Source: Nocardioides dongkuii
GTDB lineage: Bacteria; Actinomycetota; Actinomycetes; Propionibacteriales; Nocardioidaceae
Reading direction: 5' to 3'
NCBI RefSeq assembly: GCF_014127485.1
Contig: NZ_CP059903.1
Span: forward strand, 372,001-436,000
DNA: 64,000 bases
A program made the position numbers and the translations under genes. This document shows positions 17,728 through 26,996 of this stretch, piece by piece. The first letter of the stretch is position 1. Each line of letters opens with the position of its first letter. The notes under the pieces are model-generated. The model was not told the DNA's origin. It worked only from the letters and a program-made list of their open reading frames with translations, and made no database searches.

Positions 17728-19818
17728 GTGGAGTCCCCCCTCGCGCTGTACCGCCGCTACCGGCCGGAGACGTTCGCCGAGGTCATCGGCCAGGACCACG
17801 TGACCGCGCCGCTCCGGGCCGCCCTGGCCAACAACCGGGTCAACCACGCCTACCTGTTCTCTGGCCCCCGCGGGTGCGGCAAGACCACCTCGGCGCGGAT
17901 CCTCGCCCGGGCGCTCAACTGCGAGCAGGCCCCCGTGGCCGACCCGTGCGGTGAGTGCGACAGCTGCCGCGACCTCGCCCGCGGCGGCCCCGGCTCCATC
18001 GACGTCATCGAGATCGACGCGGCGTCCCACGGCGGCGTCGACGACGCCCGCGACCTGCGCGAGAAGGCGTTCTTCTCCCCGGTCCGCAGCCGCTACAAGG
18101 TCTACATCATCGACGAGGCGCACATGGTGACCACGCAGGGCTTCAACGCCCTGCTGAAGCTGGTCGAGGAGCCCCCGCCGCACCTCCGGTTCATCTTCGC
18201 CACCACCGAGCCCGACAAGGTGCTGCCGACGATCCGGTCGCGCACCCACCACTACCCCTTCCGGCTGATCCCGCCGCGCCTGCTCTCGGCGTACCTCACC
18301 GACCTCTGCGAGCGCGAGCAGGTCACCATCGCCCCGGCCGCGCTGCCGCTGGTCGTGCGCGCGGGTGGCGGCTCGGCCCGCGACACCCTCTCGGTGCTCG
18401 ACCAGCTGCTCGGCGGCGCCGGCCCCGAGGGCGTCACCCACGAGCTCGCGACCGGGCTGCTCGGCTACACCCCCGACACGCTGCTCGACGAGGTCGTCGA
18501 CGCGTTCGCCGCCGGCGACGGCGCGGCGGTCTTCGGGGTGGTCGACAAGGTCATCGAGACCGGTCAGGACCCCCGCCGGTTCACCGAGGACCTGCTGCGC
18601 CGGCTGCGCGACCTGGTGATCGTGGCGGCGGTCCCCGAGGCGACGGCGACCGGCCTGATCGACGTCTCCCAGGACCAGGGGGAGCGGCTCGTGGCCCAGG
18701 CCGCGCGCTTCGGCGCCGCCGAGCTGAGCCGGGCCGCCGACCTGGTCGCCACCGGTCTCACCGAGATGCGCGGGGCCACCGCCCCGCGGCTGCTGCTCGA
18801 GCTCATCTGTGCCCGGGTGCTGCTGCCCGGCGCCGACCACTCGACGGCCGGGCTGATGGCCCGGGTCGACCGCCTCGAGAAGCGGCTCACCATCACCGGC
18901 GTCCCCTCCGCGCCGGCCGCCCCCGCGGCGCCGTCCCTGCCGGCCCAGGACCGCCCCGCCGACGTCCACCTGGCCAGCGACCGGCCCACCGAGGCCGCGG
19001 CGCCGCCCACCCCGCCCGTCGCGGGGCCCCGTCCGGTGGACACGCCCCCCGCGGCCCCGCCGGCCGCCGCCCCGGAGGCTCCGGCTCCGGCCGAGACGGG
19101 GCCGGCGCCCGAGCCCACGCCCGAGCCCACGCCTGAGCCCACGCCTGAGCCCACGCCTGCCCCGCGCGCCGAGCAGCCGGGGGAGCCCGCCCCGGCGGCC
19201 GGCGCCCTCACGCTCGTCGACGTGCGCCGACTGTGGCCCGACATCGTCGAGGCCACCAAGATGCGCCGACGGGTCGCCTGGATGATCCTCACCCAGAACT
19301 GCCAGGTCGTCGCGGTCGAGGGCAGGGTCGTCACCCTCGGGTTCTCCAACTCCGGTGCGCGCGACTCGTTCGTCGCCGGCGGCTGCGACGAGGTGCTGCG
19401 CCAGGCGGCCATCGACGTCGTGGGCGCCGACTGGAAGATCGAGACGATCGTCGATCCCGGTGCCCAGCCCGGCACCGGACGGCCCGCCGCCCCGCCGTCC
19501 CAGACCGCCGACCCCGCCGCGGCGCCGGGGTCCGGTCCCGCGGACGACGCGGCGCCGTCCGACTCCCCGGCCCCGCGGGAGACACCGCCGGCCCGCTCCG
19601 CCGAGGCCGCGGGCCCCGAGGCGATCGCCCGGGCGCGCGAGGCGGTCCAGCAGACCCGGCCGGCCGGTGCCGAGGCGCCGCGCGGGCCCGACCTGGCCGA
19701 GGCCGACGCCGACGCCCACCCCGACGACCTCGATGCCGACACCGACGGGCTCGGCGGCGCCGAGCTGCTCGCCCGCGAGCTCGGTGCCCAGGTGATCGAG
19801 GAGATCCGCCATCAGTGA
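17728..19818 (+). CDS. dnaX: DNA polymerase III subunits gamma/tau (clamp loader)
   Basis: The clamp-loader ATPase that assembles the replication sliding clamp, 696 residues. The AAA+ domain has Walker A GPRGCGKT at about residues 45-52, a zinc-binding cluster (CEQAPVADPCGECDSC), Walker B IIDEAH and sensor 1 (IFATTEPDK). After about residue 390 comes a Pro/Ala/Glu-rich linker containing (PEPT)n repeats, then a short tau-type domain (about 490-585) and an acidic tail. The slippery A-rich frameshift site of E. coli dnaX is not seen, so probably only the full-length form is made. Heads a dnaX-ybaB-recR gene series. Confidence 0.96.
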   Translation: MESPLALYRRYRPETFAEVIGQDHVTAPLRAALANNRVNHAYLFSGPRGCGKTTSARILARALNCEQAPVADPCGECDSCRDLARGGPGSIDVIEIDAASHGGVDDARDLREKAFFSPVRSRYKVYIIDEAHMVTTQGFNALLKLVEEPPPHLRFIFATTEPDKVLPTIRSRTHHYPFRLIPPRLLSAYLTDLCEREQVTIAPAALPLVVRAGGGSARDTLSVLDQLLGGAGPEGVTHELATGLLGYTPDTLLDEVVDAFAAGDGAAVFGVVDKVIETGQDPRRFTEDLLRRLRDLVIVAAVPEATATGLIDVSQDQGERLVAQAARFGAAELSRAADLVATGLTEMRGATAPRLLLELICARVLLPGADHSTAGLMARVDRLEKRLTITGVPSAPAAPAAPSLPAQDRPADVHLASDRPTEAAAPPTPPVAGPRPVDTPPAAPPAAAPEAPAPAETGPAPEPTPEPTPEPTPEPTPAPRAEQPGEPAPAAGALTLVDVRRLWPDIVEATKMRRRVAWMILTQNCQVVAVEGRVVTLGFSNSGARDSFVAGGCDEVLRQAAIDVVGADWKIETIVDPGAQPGTGRPAAPPSQTADPAAAPGSGPADDAAPSDSPAPRETPPARSAEAAGPEAIARAREAVQQTRPAGAEAPRGPDLAEADADAHPDDLDADTDGLGGAELLARELGAQVIEEIRHQ
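19111..19158 (+). repeat. Four tandem 12-bp repeats inside dnaX
   Basis: Four copies of GAGCCCACGCCT or its C variant, encoding Glu-Pro-Thr-Pro repeats in the flexible linker of DnaX. Copy number may vary between strains by slippage without breaking the frame. Confidence 0.9.
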
Positions 19819-19845
19819 ACCGCTCTCTCCCGAGGTGAGGACCCC

Positions 19846-20250
19846 ATGACCCAGAACCCCTTCGACGCCCTCGGCGGTGCCGGTGGTCTCGACATGAACG
19901 CCCTGCTCCAGCAGGCCCAGCAGATGCAGGAGCAGCTGGTGTCGGCCCAGGAACGGCTCGCCGAGGCGACGGTCGACGGCACCGTCGCCGGTGGCGCGGT
20001 CACCGTCACCGTCAACGGCACCGGCGAGCTGGTCGGCGTGGTGGTCAAGGCCGGGCAGTTCGACGGCACCGACGCCGACGACCTCTCCGACCTCGGCGAC
20101 ATGATCGTCGCCGCCTACCGCGACGCCAAGGCCCAGGCCGACGCGCTCGCCGGCGAGGCCCTCGGCCCGCTGGCCGGCGGTCTGGGCGGCGCTCTCGGCG
20201 GCGACCCGGGCGACGGTGGCCTCGCGGGCCCCGGTCGGCTCGGGTTCTAG
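19846..20250 (+). CDS. ybaB: YbaB/EbfC family nucleoid-associated protein
   Basis: A 134-residue homodimeric DNA-binding protein. The N-terminal helix (MNALLQQAQQMQEQLVSAQERL) and central strands (VTVTVNGTGELVGVVV) are typical of YbaB. The C-terminal 30 residues form a Gly-rich tail longer than in E. coli. Located between dnaX and recR, as in very many bacteria; the functional link is probably replication-coupled repair. 27 bases after dnaX; GAGGTGAGG upstream of the ATG serves as the ribosome site. Confidence 0.93.
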   Translation: MTQNPFDALGGAGGLDMNALLQQAQQMQEQLVSAQERLAEATVDGTVAGGAVTVTVNGTGELVGVVVKAGQFDGTDADDLSDLGDMIVAAYRDAKAQADALAGEALGPLAGGLGGALGGDPGDGGLAGPGRLGF

Positions 20251-20259
20251 GGACCTCCT

Positions 20260-20859
20260 TTGTACGAAGGCGTCGTCCAGGACCTGATCGACGAGCTCGG
20301 CCGGCTTCCCGGGGTGGGTCCCAAGAGCGCGCAGCGGATCGCGTTCCACCTGCTCCAGGCCGAGCCGGCCGACGTACGCCGGCTCGCCGACGTGCTTGTC
20401 GAGGTCAAGGCCAAGGTCAAGTTCTGCAGCATCTGCTTCAACGTCTCCGAGGACGACCAGTGCCGGATCTGCCGCGACCCGCGGCGTGACCCGTCGGTGC
20501 TGTGCGTGGTCGAGGAGTACAAGGACGTCGTGGCGATCGAGCGCACCCGCGAGTACCGCGGCCGCTACCACGTCCTCGGCGGGGCGATCTCGCCGATCGA
20601 CGGCATCGGCCCCGAGCAGCTGCGCATCCGCGAGCTGATGACGCGGCTGGCCGACGGGGCGATCACCGAGACGATCCTGGCCACCGACCCCAACCTCGAG
20701 GGCGAGGCGACGGCGACGTACCTCACCCGGATGCTGAGGCCGCTCGGGTTGCGCGTGACCCGGTTGGCGAGTGGACTGCCGGTGGGCGGTGACCTGGAGT
20801 ACGCCGACGAGGTCACCCTGGGACGAGCGTTCGTGGGAAGGCGGTCCGCAGATGACTGA
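20260..20859 (+). CDS. recR: Recombination mediator RecR
   Basis: A 199-residue protein of the RecFOR gap-repair pathway. An N-terminal helix-hairpin-helix ([17 protein letters not shown]) is followed by a C4 zinc finger ([16 protein letters not shown]), a Toprim domain ([16 protein letters not shown]) and a C-terminal Walker-like region. Normal length. The start is a rare TTG at 20260, chosen because homologues start MYEG and no other start codon is nearby. The end overlaps the next gene by 8 bases (ATGACTGA). Confidence 0.96.
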   Translation: MYEGVVQDLIDELGRLPGVGPKSAQRIAFHLLQAEPADVRRLADVLVEVKAKVKFCSICFNVSEDDQCRICRDPRRDPSVLCVVEEYKDVVAIERTREYRGRYHVLGGAISPIDGIGPEQLRIRELMTRLADGAITETILATDPNLEGEATATYLTRMLRPLGLRVTRLASGLPVGGDLEYADEVTLGRAFVGRRSADD

Positions 20860-21487
20860 GCAGGACACCGGGCAGCCGACGGCCGCACAGCTGGCCGAGC
20901 AGCTGCTGCCGGACTCCGCGATGGAGGAGTTCGCCCAGCAGATCGCCGACCAGGTCGAGAGCTTCCTGGTCGCGCTCCAGGCGATCTCCCGTGAGGAGGA
21001 CGGCGGCGCGACGATCTCGCTGCTGCTCCTCGAGGTCAGCCAGCTGCTGCTGGCCGGGGCCCGGCTCGGCGCGCAGGCCGACTTCACGCCCGACCAGGAG
21101 TACCAGCCCGACGTCGGGCCCGACCCCGACCTGGACGCGATGCGGATGCGGCTCGCGACCCTCCTGGACCCGGTCGACACCTACTCCTACGTCTTCGACC
21201 CCTACGTCCCCGAGGTGGTCACCGCCAACCTCTCCGACGAGCTCACCGCGATCGCCAGCGACGTCGCCAACGGGCTGCGGCACTTCCGCCACGGCCACGT
21301 CAACGAGGCGCTGTGGTGGTGGCAGTTCTCCTACGTCTCCTCGTGGGGCACCAGCGCGACCGCCGCGCTGAGCGCGCTGCACTCGATCGTGACCCACTCC
21401 CGCCTCGACGCCGACGACGACCTCGACGCCGAGCAGGTCGCCGCCGCCGATGAGATGCTCGGCGGGGTCGAGACAGCGGGCCGGTAG
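20852..21487 (+). CDS. DUF5063 domain-containing protein
   Basis: A 211-residue acidic, mostly helical cytoplasmic protein of unknown function. It matches what I recall as DUF5063, a family found next to recR in actinobacteria. Conserved-looking aromatic cluster [14 protein letters not shown] near residue 160. Its start overlaps the recR stop, so it is translationally coupled to it; a role alongside RecR or in cell-cycle processes is only inference. Confidence 0.8.
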   Translation: MTEQDTGQPTAAQLAEQLLPDSAMEEFAQQIADQVESFLVALQAISREEDGGATISLLLLEVSQLLLAGARLGAQADFTPDQEYQPDVGPDPDLDAMRMRLATLLDPVDTYSYVFDPYVPEVVTANLSDELTAIASDVANGLRHFRHGHVNEALWWWQFSYVSSWGTSATAALSALHSIVTHSRLDADDDLDAEQVAAADEMLGGVETAGR

Positions 21488-21581
21488 GCTCGGACGCGGT
21501 CGCCACACCGCCCGTGCAGCCTCAGGAGCGGCGGGTCCGGACCGGCGGCCCCGTCGTCACACACCAACCTGAGGGAACGCC

Positions 21582-23893
<2,312 letters not shown>

Positions 23894-23948
23894 GGCGAGC
23901 CGCGGTGGACGATGTGCGGGTTCGCACACCTCCGGGTGGGTCGACCCC

Positions 23949-23954
23949 TACACT
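23949..23954 (+). promoter_or_regulatory. -10 box TACACT before a small secreted protein
   Basis: TACACT identical to the ffs -10 box, 24 bases upstream of the ATG at 23978. No convincing -35 box was found. Confidence 0.35.
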
Positions 23955-23977
23955 CACGCGTAGATGGGGGGACATCT

Positions 23978-24457
23978 ATGCCTGAGGCTCTGCGCCGTTA
24001 CCTGGCGCTCATGACCGCTGCCGCCGCCTGCTCCGCGTCGGTGGCCCTGCTCGCACCACCGGCCGCCGCTGACGACAGCGGCATCGGCGCCGCCACCTCG
24101 CGGACCTGCACCGGTCTCGAGCGGGTCGCGGGCACGTCCGTGCGCGCCGAGCTGTGCGTCGCCACGGTGTACCGCCCCAGGACCGGGAGGACGAAGGTCA
24201 CCTCGGTCCTCAAGGTGGTGAACCGAGCGGGGGTGCCGGTCCGGACGCGCGTCGCCTACCGCGGCGTCGGGAAGCCGATCCCGCGCCGCCTGGGCCCCGC
24301 GGTCTCGGCAGAGCAGCGGGGGGCGGTGACGCTCTACAAGAAGGTCTCCACCCACCGGGTGCTGCCGTGGGGGCTGTCCACGGTCAAGGCCAAGGTCCGG
24401 GCCCCGAAGGGCGACGGCACGTACGGCACCCGCCGGCTCACCGCCCACCTGCCCTAG
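23978..24457 (+). CDS. Small secreted protein of unknown function
   Basis: A 159-residue protein with a Sec signal peptide (about residues 1-34, cleavage near AAA-DD). The mature part has two cysteines (SRTCTGLERV and AELCVATVYR) that could form a disulfide, and a basic beta-rich body ending in a Lys/Arg-rich stretch. Family not recognised. The ATG at 23978 was preferred over an earlier in-frame ATG at 23912 because it places the signal peptide at the terminus and has a GGGGGGA site upstream. Confidence 0.6.
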   Translation: MPEALRRYLALMTAAAACSASVALLAPPAAADDSGIGAATSRTCTGLERVAGTSVRAELCVATVYRPRTGRTKVTSVLKVVNRAGVPVRTRVAYRGVGKPIPRRLGPAVSAEQRGAVTLYKKVSTHRVLPWGLSTVKAKVRAPKGDGTYGTRRLTAHLP

Positions 24458-24474
24458 CGGCGATGCCTGGCCCT

Positions 24475-24495
24475 CCGCCCGCTACTCGCGGGCGG
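24475..24495. terminator. Hairpin between two convergent genes
   Basis: An 8-bp stem (CCGCCCGC/GCGGGCGG) with a 5-base loop. It includes the stop codon of the minus-strand gene and follows the plus-strand stop by 17 bases, so it may serve both directions. Confidence 0.45.
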
Positions 24496-25309
24496 GCTCG
24501 ATGACCGAGGTCGTCACCCAGTAGCTGGCGGCGTAGGTCGCCAGGCTGACGACCGGGATCACGATCAGCATCCACCAGTCGAGCAGGTGCTCGACGAGGA
24601 ACAGCAGTGCCACCACGGCCAGCAGGCCGACCGCGAGGAAGCTGGTGCTGCCCGGGTCGGGGACCCTCGACCAGCGCAGCAGCGCGGAGCCGGCGACGAC
24701 GCAGACGGCGACGATCGCGAGGAGCAGGAAGAACCCGGCGTCGCCGCACGACGCCGTGCCCCGGGCCGCGTCGCAGACCTGCAGGCTGCCCGAGGTGAGG
24801 ACGACGGCCAGCAGGCCGACCACGGCGCCGGTCGCCGCCGCGGCCGCCAGACCGGTGAGCACGGGCTCCCGGGGGATGCGCGGGACGCGCGAGGTCTTCT
24901 CGGGTGCGGCCGCCGTCGCGACGGCGGGGGCGGCGGGGGCGGCGGTGGCCCCGGTGCGCCGTGCGGGGGGCGCGGACACCGGCGCCGGCTCGACCTCGTC
25001 GGCGAACAGCGGCGGCGCGGCCTCCGACACGGGTGCGGGGGCGGGCACCGGCTCCGGCTCGGGCACCGGCTCCGGCGTGGGGACGGGCTCGGGCACCGGC
25101 TCGGGCGTCGGCTCGGGCTCGGGCGTCGTCGCGATGACCTGGGTGGGCGCCTCGGGGACGGGCTCCGGAGCAGGCTCGGGTGCGACCGGCTCGATCACCT
25201 CGGTCGGCTGCTCGTCGACGGGAGCCGGACGGGGCCGGCGCTTGCGCCGGAAGAGCGAGGGCGGCTCGAGGGACGGCGGCGGCCCCGGGTCGCGATCGTC
25301 GTCTGCCAT
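24482..25309 (-). CDS. Membrane protein with long Pro/Glu-rich cytoplasmic N-terminus
   Basis: A 275-residue protein of unknown function. Residues 1-135 are disordered, with many Pro-Glu-Pro repeats and two TEVI/TQVI patches that resemble phospho-Thr/FHA-type sites (speculative). About four membrane segments follow (near 150-170, 190-212, 222-240, 244-262), with one short cysteine-containing loop (CDAARGTASC). ATG at 25309 lies beyond the tRNA-Pro terminator, so it has its own promoter. Confidence 0.6.
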   Translation of the reverse strand: MADDDRDPGPPPSLEPPSLFRRKRRPRPAPVDEQPTEVIEPVAPEPAPEPVPEAPTQVIATTPEPEPTPEPVPEPVPTPEPVPEPEPVPAPAPVSEAAPPLFADEVEPAPVSAPPARRTGATAAPAAPAVATAAAPEKTSRVPRIPREPVLTGLAAAAATGAVVGLLAVVLTSGSLQVCDAARGTASCGDAGFFLLLAIVAVCVVAGSALLRWSRVPDPGSTSFLAVGLLAVVALLFLVEHLLDWWMLIVIPVVSLATYAASYWVTTSVIEPARE

Positions 25310-25340
25310 GCGCTGAGTCTGTCAGACCCGGGACGTGCAG

Positions 25341-25372
25341 GAGCCCGGATCCGTGGTGACGGATCCGGGCTC
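25341..25372 (-). terminator. Perfect 14-bp hairpin terminator after tRNA-Pro
   Basis: GAGCCCGGATCCGT and its exact complement flank a 4-base loop (GGTG), 27 bases past the 3' end of the minus-strand tRNA. It separates the tRNA from the membrane-protein gene that follows. No T-run. Confidence 0.65.
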
Positions 25373-25398
25373 CTCCTGACGTCGAGGACGTCGATCGG

Positions 25399-25472
25399 TC
25401 GGGCTGACAGGATTTGAACCTGCGGCCTCCTCGTCCCGAACGAGGCGCGCTACCAAGCTGCGCCACAGCCCG
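25399..25472 (-). tRNA. tRNA-Pro (anticodon CGG)
   Basis: A 74-base tRNA on the minus strand. The acceptor stem CGGGCTG pairs with CAGCCCG, discriminator A, and CCA is not encoded. The anticodon stem CCTCG/CGAGG holds the loop TTCGGGA, anticodon CGG. The T loop GTTCAAATC is intact. Reads CCG codons. Confidence 0.95.
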
Positions 25473-25559
25473 ATCGTGAACGTCGGCCGGGGCCGGGCTC
25501 ACAAGCACCGGAGCATACCGGAGGCGGAGAGTGACTCCCCAATCGGCCCGGGGGTGCGG

Positions 25560-26513
25560 TCAGGGGCGCGGGCGGAGCGTGAGCAGCGTCGCCTCGGGCC
25601 GGCAGGCGACCCGGACCCGGGCGTACGGGCTGGTGCCGAGCCCGGCCGAGACGTGCAGCCACGCCGAGCCCGGGTCACCGGGCCGCGACCCCGCCGGGTG
25701 CCGGTGCAGCCCGCGGGCCCGGGCGGGCTCGAGGTCGCAGTTGGTGGTCAGGGCGCGACCGCCCGGCAGGCAGACCTGGCCGCCGTGGGTGTGGCCGGCC
25801 AGCAGCGCGTCGTACCCGTCGGCGGCGAGCTGGTCGAGCACCCGGAGGTACGGCGCGTGCGCGACGCCGAGGCGCAGGTCTGCGGTCGGGTCGGCCGGGC
25901 CCGCGACGTCCTCGAGCCGGTCGTAGCCCAGGTGCGGGTCGTCGACGCCGGCGAACGCGATCCGGGTCCCGGCGACCGTCAGCGTCGCCCGGGTGTTGGT
26001 GAGGTCGACCCAGCCGCGGGAGGTGAAGGTGCCGCGGAGCTCGCGCCACGGCAGCTCGGGGACGTCGGTGTGCCGCGTGCCGTCGTCGGGGAGCAGGTAG
26101 CGCAGCGGGTTGCGGAAGCTCGGCTCGAAGTAGTCGTTGCTGCCCAGGACGAAGACCCCCGGCACGTCCAGCAGCCCGCCGAGCGCGTCCAGCACGGCCG
26201 GCACCGCCGCCCGGTGCGCGAGGTTGTCGCCGGTGTCGACGACCAGGTCCGGTTGTAGCGACGCCAGGCCGGCGATCCAGTCCAGCTTGCGGGTCTGTCC
26301 CGGGGTGACGTGCAGGTCGGAGAGGTGCAGGACCCGCAGCGGTCGGTGCCCGGCGGGCAGGACCGGCACCTCGACCTGGCGCAGCGTGTAGCGCCGGGCC
26401 TCCGTCGCGGCGTACGCCGTCAGCCCGGCGCCGGCGAGCGCGCCGGCGGCCGCCAGGCGGGTCAGGAGACGCGGCAGGACGTGGGGGAGGGGCATCGGCA
26501 CAGGCTGCCACAA
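25560..26513 (-). CDS. Membrane-anchored metallophosphoesterase
   Basis: About 317 residues. An N-terminal membrane segment (about 17-37) anchors a calcineurin-like phosphoesterase domain. Metal-binding motifs in order: HLSDLHV, DTGDN, GSND, AHAP and GHTHGGQ. The third motif reads GSND instead of the usual GNHD, so the general-acid His is replaced; I recall the same variant in actinobacterial homologues. It is probably a lipid or nucleotide phosphodiesterase acting outside the membrane, like the Rv3683 group. Start GTG at 26513 or ATG at 26495, neither with a clear ribosome site. Divergent from the YqeY gene. Confidence 0.8.
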   Translation of the reverse strand: MWQPVPMPLPHVLPRLLTRLAAAGALAGAGLTAYAATEARRYTLRQVEVPVLPAGHRPLRVLHLSDLHVTPGQTRKLDWIAGLASLQPDLVVDTGDNLAHRAAVPAVLDALGGLLDVPGVFVLGSNDYFEPSFRNPLRYLLPDDGTRHTDVPELPWRELRGTFTSRGWVDLTNTRATLTVAGTRIAFAGVDDPHLGYDRLEDVAGPADPTADLRLGVAHAPYLRVLDQLAADGYDALLAGHTHGGQVCLPGGRALTTNCDLEPARARGLHRHPAGSRPGDPGSAWLHVSAGLGTSPYARVRVACRPEATLLTLRPRP

Positions 26514-26514
26514 T
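26509..26514 (+). promoter_or_regulatory. Possible -10 box CACAAT of the YqeY gene
   Basis: CACAAT is followed by 7 bases and the ATG at 26522. It fits the leaderless pattern but deviates at the first base. Confidence 0.3.
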
Positions 26515-26521
26515 GGGCCCC

Positions 26522-26980
26522 ATGAGCTCCCTCAAGGACCGTCTCCGCGCCGACCTGACCGCTGCCATCAAGGGCCGCGACGAGGTGCGCTCCTCGACCC
26601 TGCGGATGGTCCTCACGGCCGTCACCAACGCCGAGGTCGCCGGCAAGGAGGCCAAGGAGCTCACCGACGACGACATCGTCGGCGTGCTGTCCTCCGAGGC
26701 GAAGAAGCGCCGCGAGGCCGCGGTCGCGTTCGAGGACGGCAACCGCCCGGAGATGGCCGCCAAGGAGCGGGCCGAGGCCGAGGTGCTCGCCGACTACCTG
26801 CCCCAGCAGCTGAGCGTCGAGGAGATCGCCGAGATCGTCACCGCGGCGGTCGCGCAGGTGGGCGCCGCGGGCGAGGGGATGCGGGCGATGGGCAAGGTGA
26901 TGGGCGTGGTCCAGCCCCAGGTGAAGGGCCGGGCCGACGGCGCCGCCGTGGCCGCGGAGGTACGCCGCCAGCTCGGCTGA
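26522..26980 (+). CDS. GatB/YqeY domain-containing protein
   Basis: A 152-residue protein that matches the YqeY family, related to the tail domain of the GatB amidotransferase subunit. Helical, starting LKDRLRADLTAAIKGRDEVRS, with the LPQQLS and GAxGxGMxAMGKVM motifs of the family. Thought to bind tRNA or act on glutamine metabolism, but the function is not established. ATG at 26522 is preferred over the in-frame ATG at 26513, which would overlap the putative -10. Confidence 0.88.
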   Translation: MSSLKDRLRADLTAAIKGRDEVRSSTLRMVLTAVTNAEVAGKEAKELTDDDIVGVLSSEAKKRREAAVAFEDGNRPEMAAKERAEAEVLADYLPQQLSVEEIAEIVTAAVAQVGAAGEGMRAMGKVMGVVQPQVKGRADGAAVAAEVRRQLG

Positions 26981-26996
26981 CCGGCGCGGTCAGCCG
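26974..26996. terminator. Hairpin built from the stop codons of two convergent genes
   Basis: CGGCTGACC and GGTCAGCCG (9 bp) with a 5-base loop. The left arm contains the YqeY stop codon and the right arm the PBP stop codon, so both genes can end in the same 23-base structure. Confidence 0.55.

Noticed and set aside
17728..19818. Programmed frameshift in dnaX as in E. coli
   Set aside because: No A-rich slippery heptamer followed by a hairpin was found, and the frame is intact to the end.
17572..21180. 1202-aa minus-strand open frame
   Set aside because: Antisense to dnaX, ybaB and recR and to the SRP RNA; shadow.
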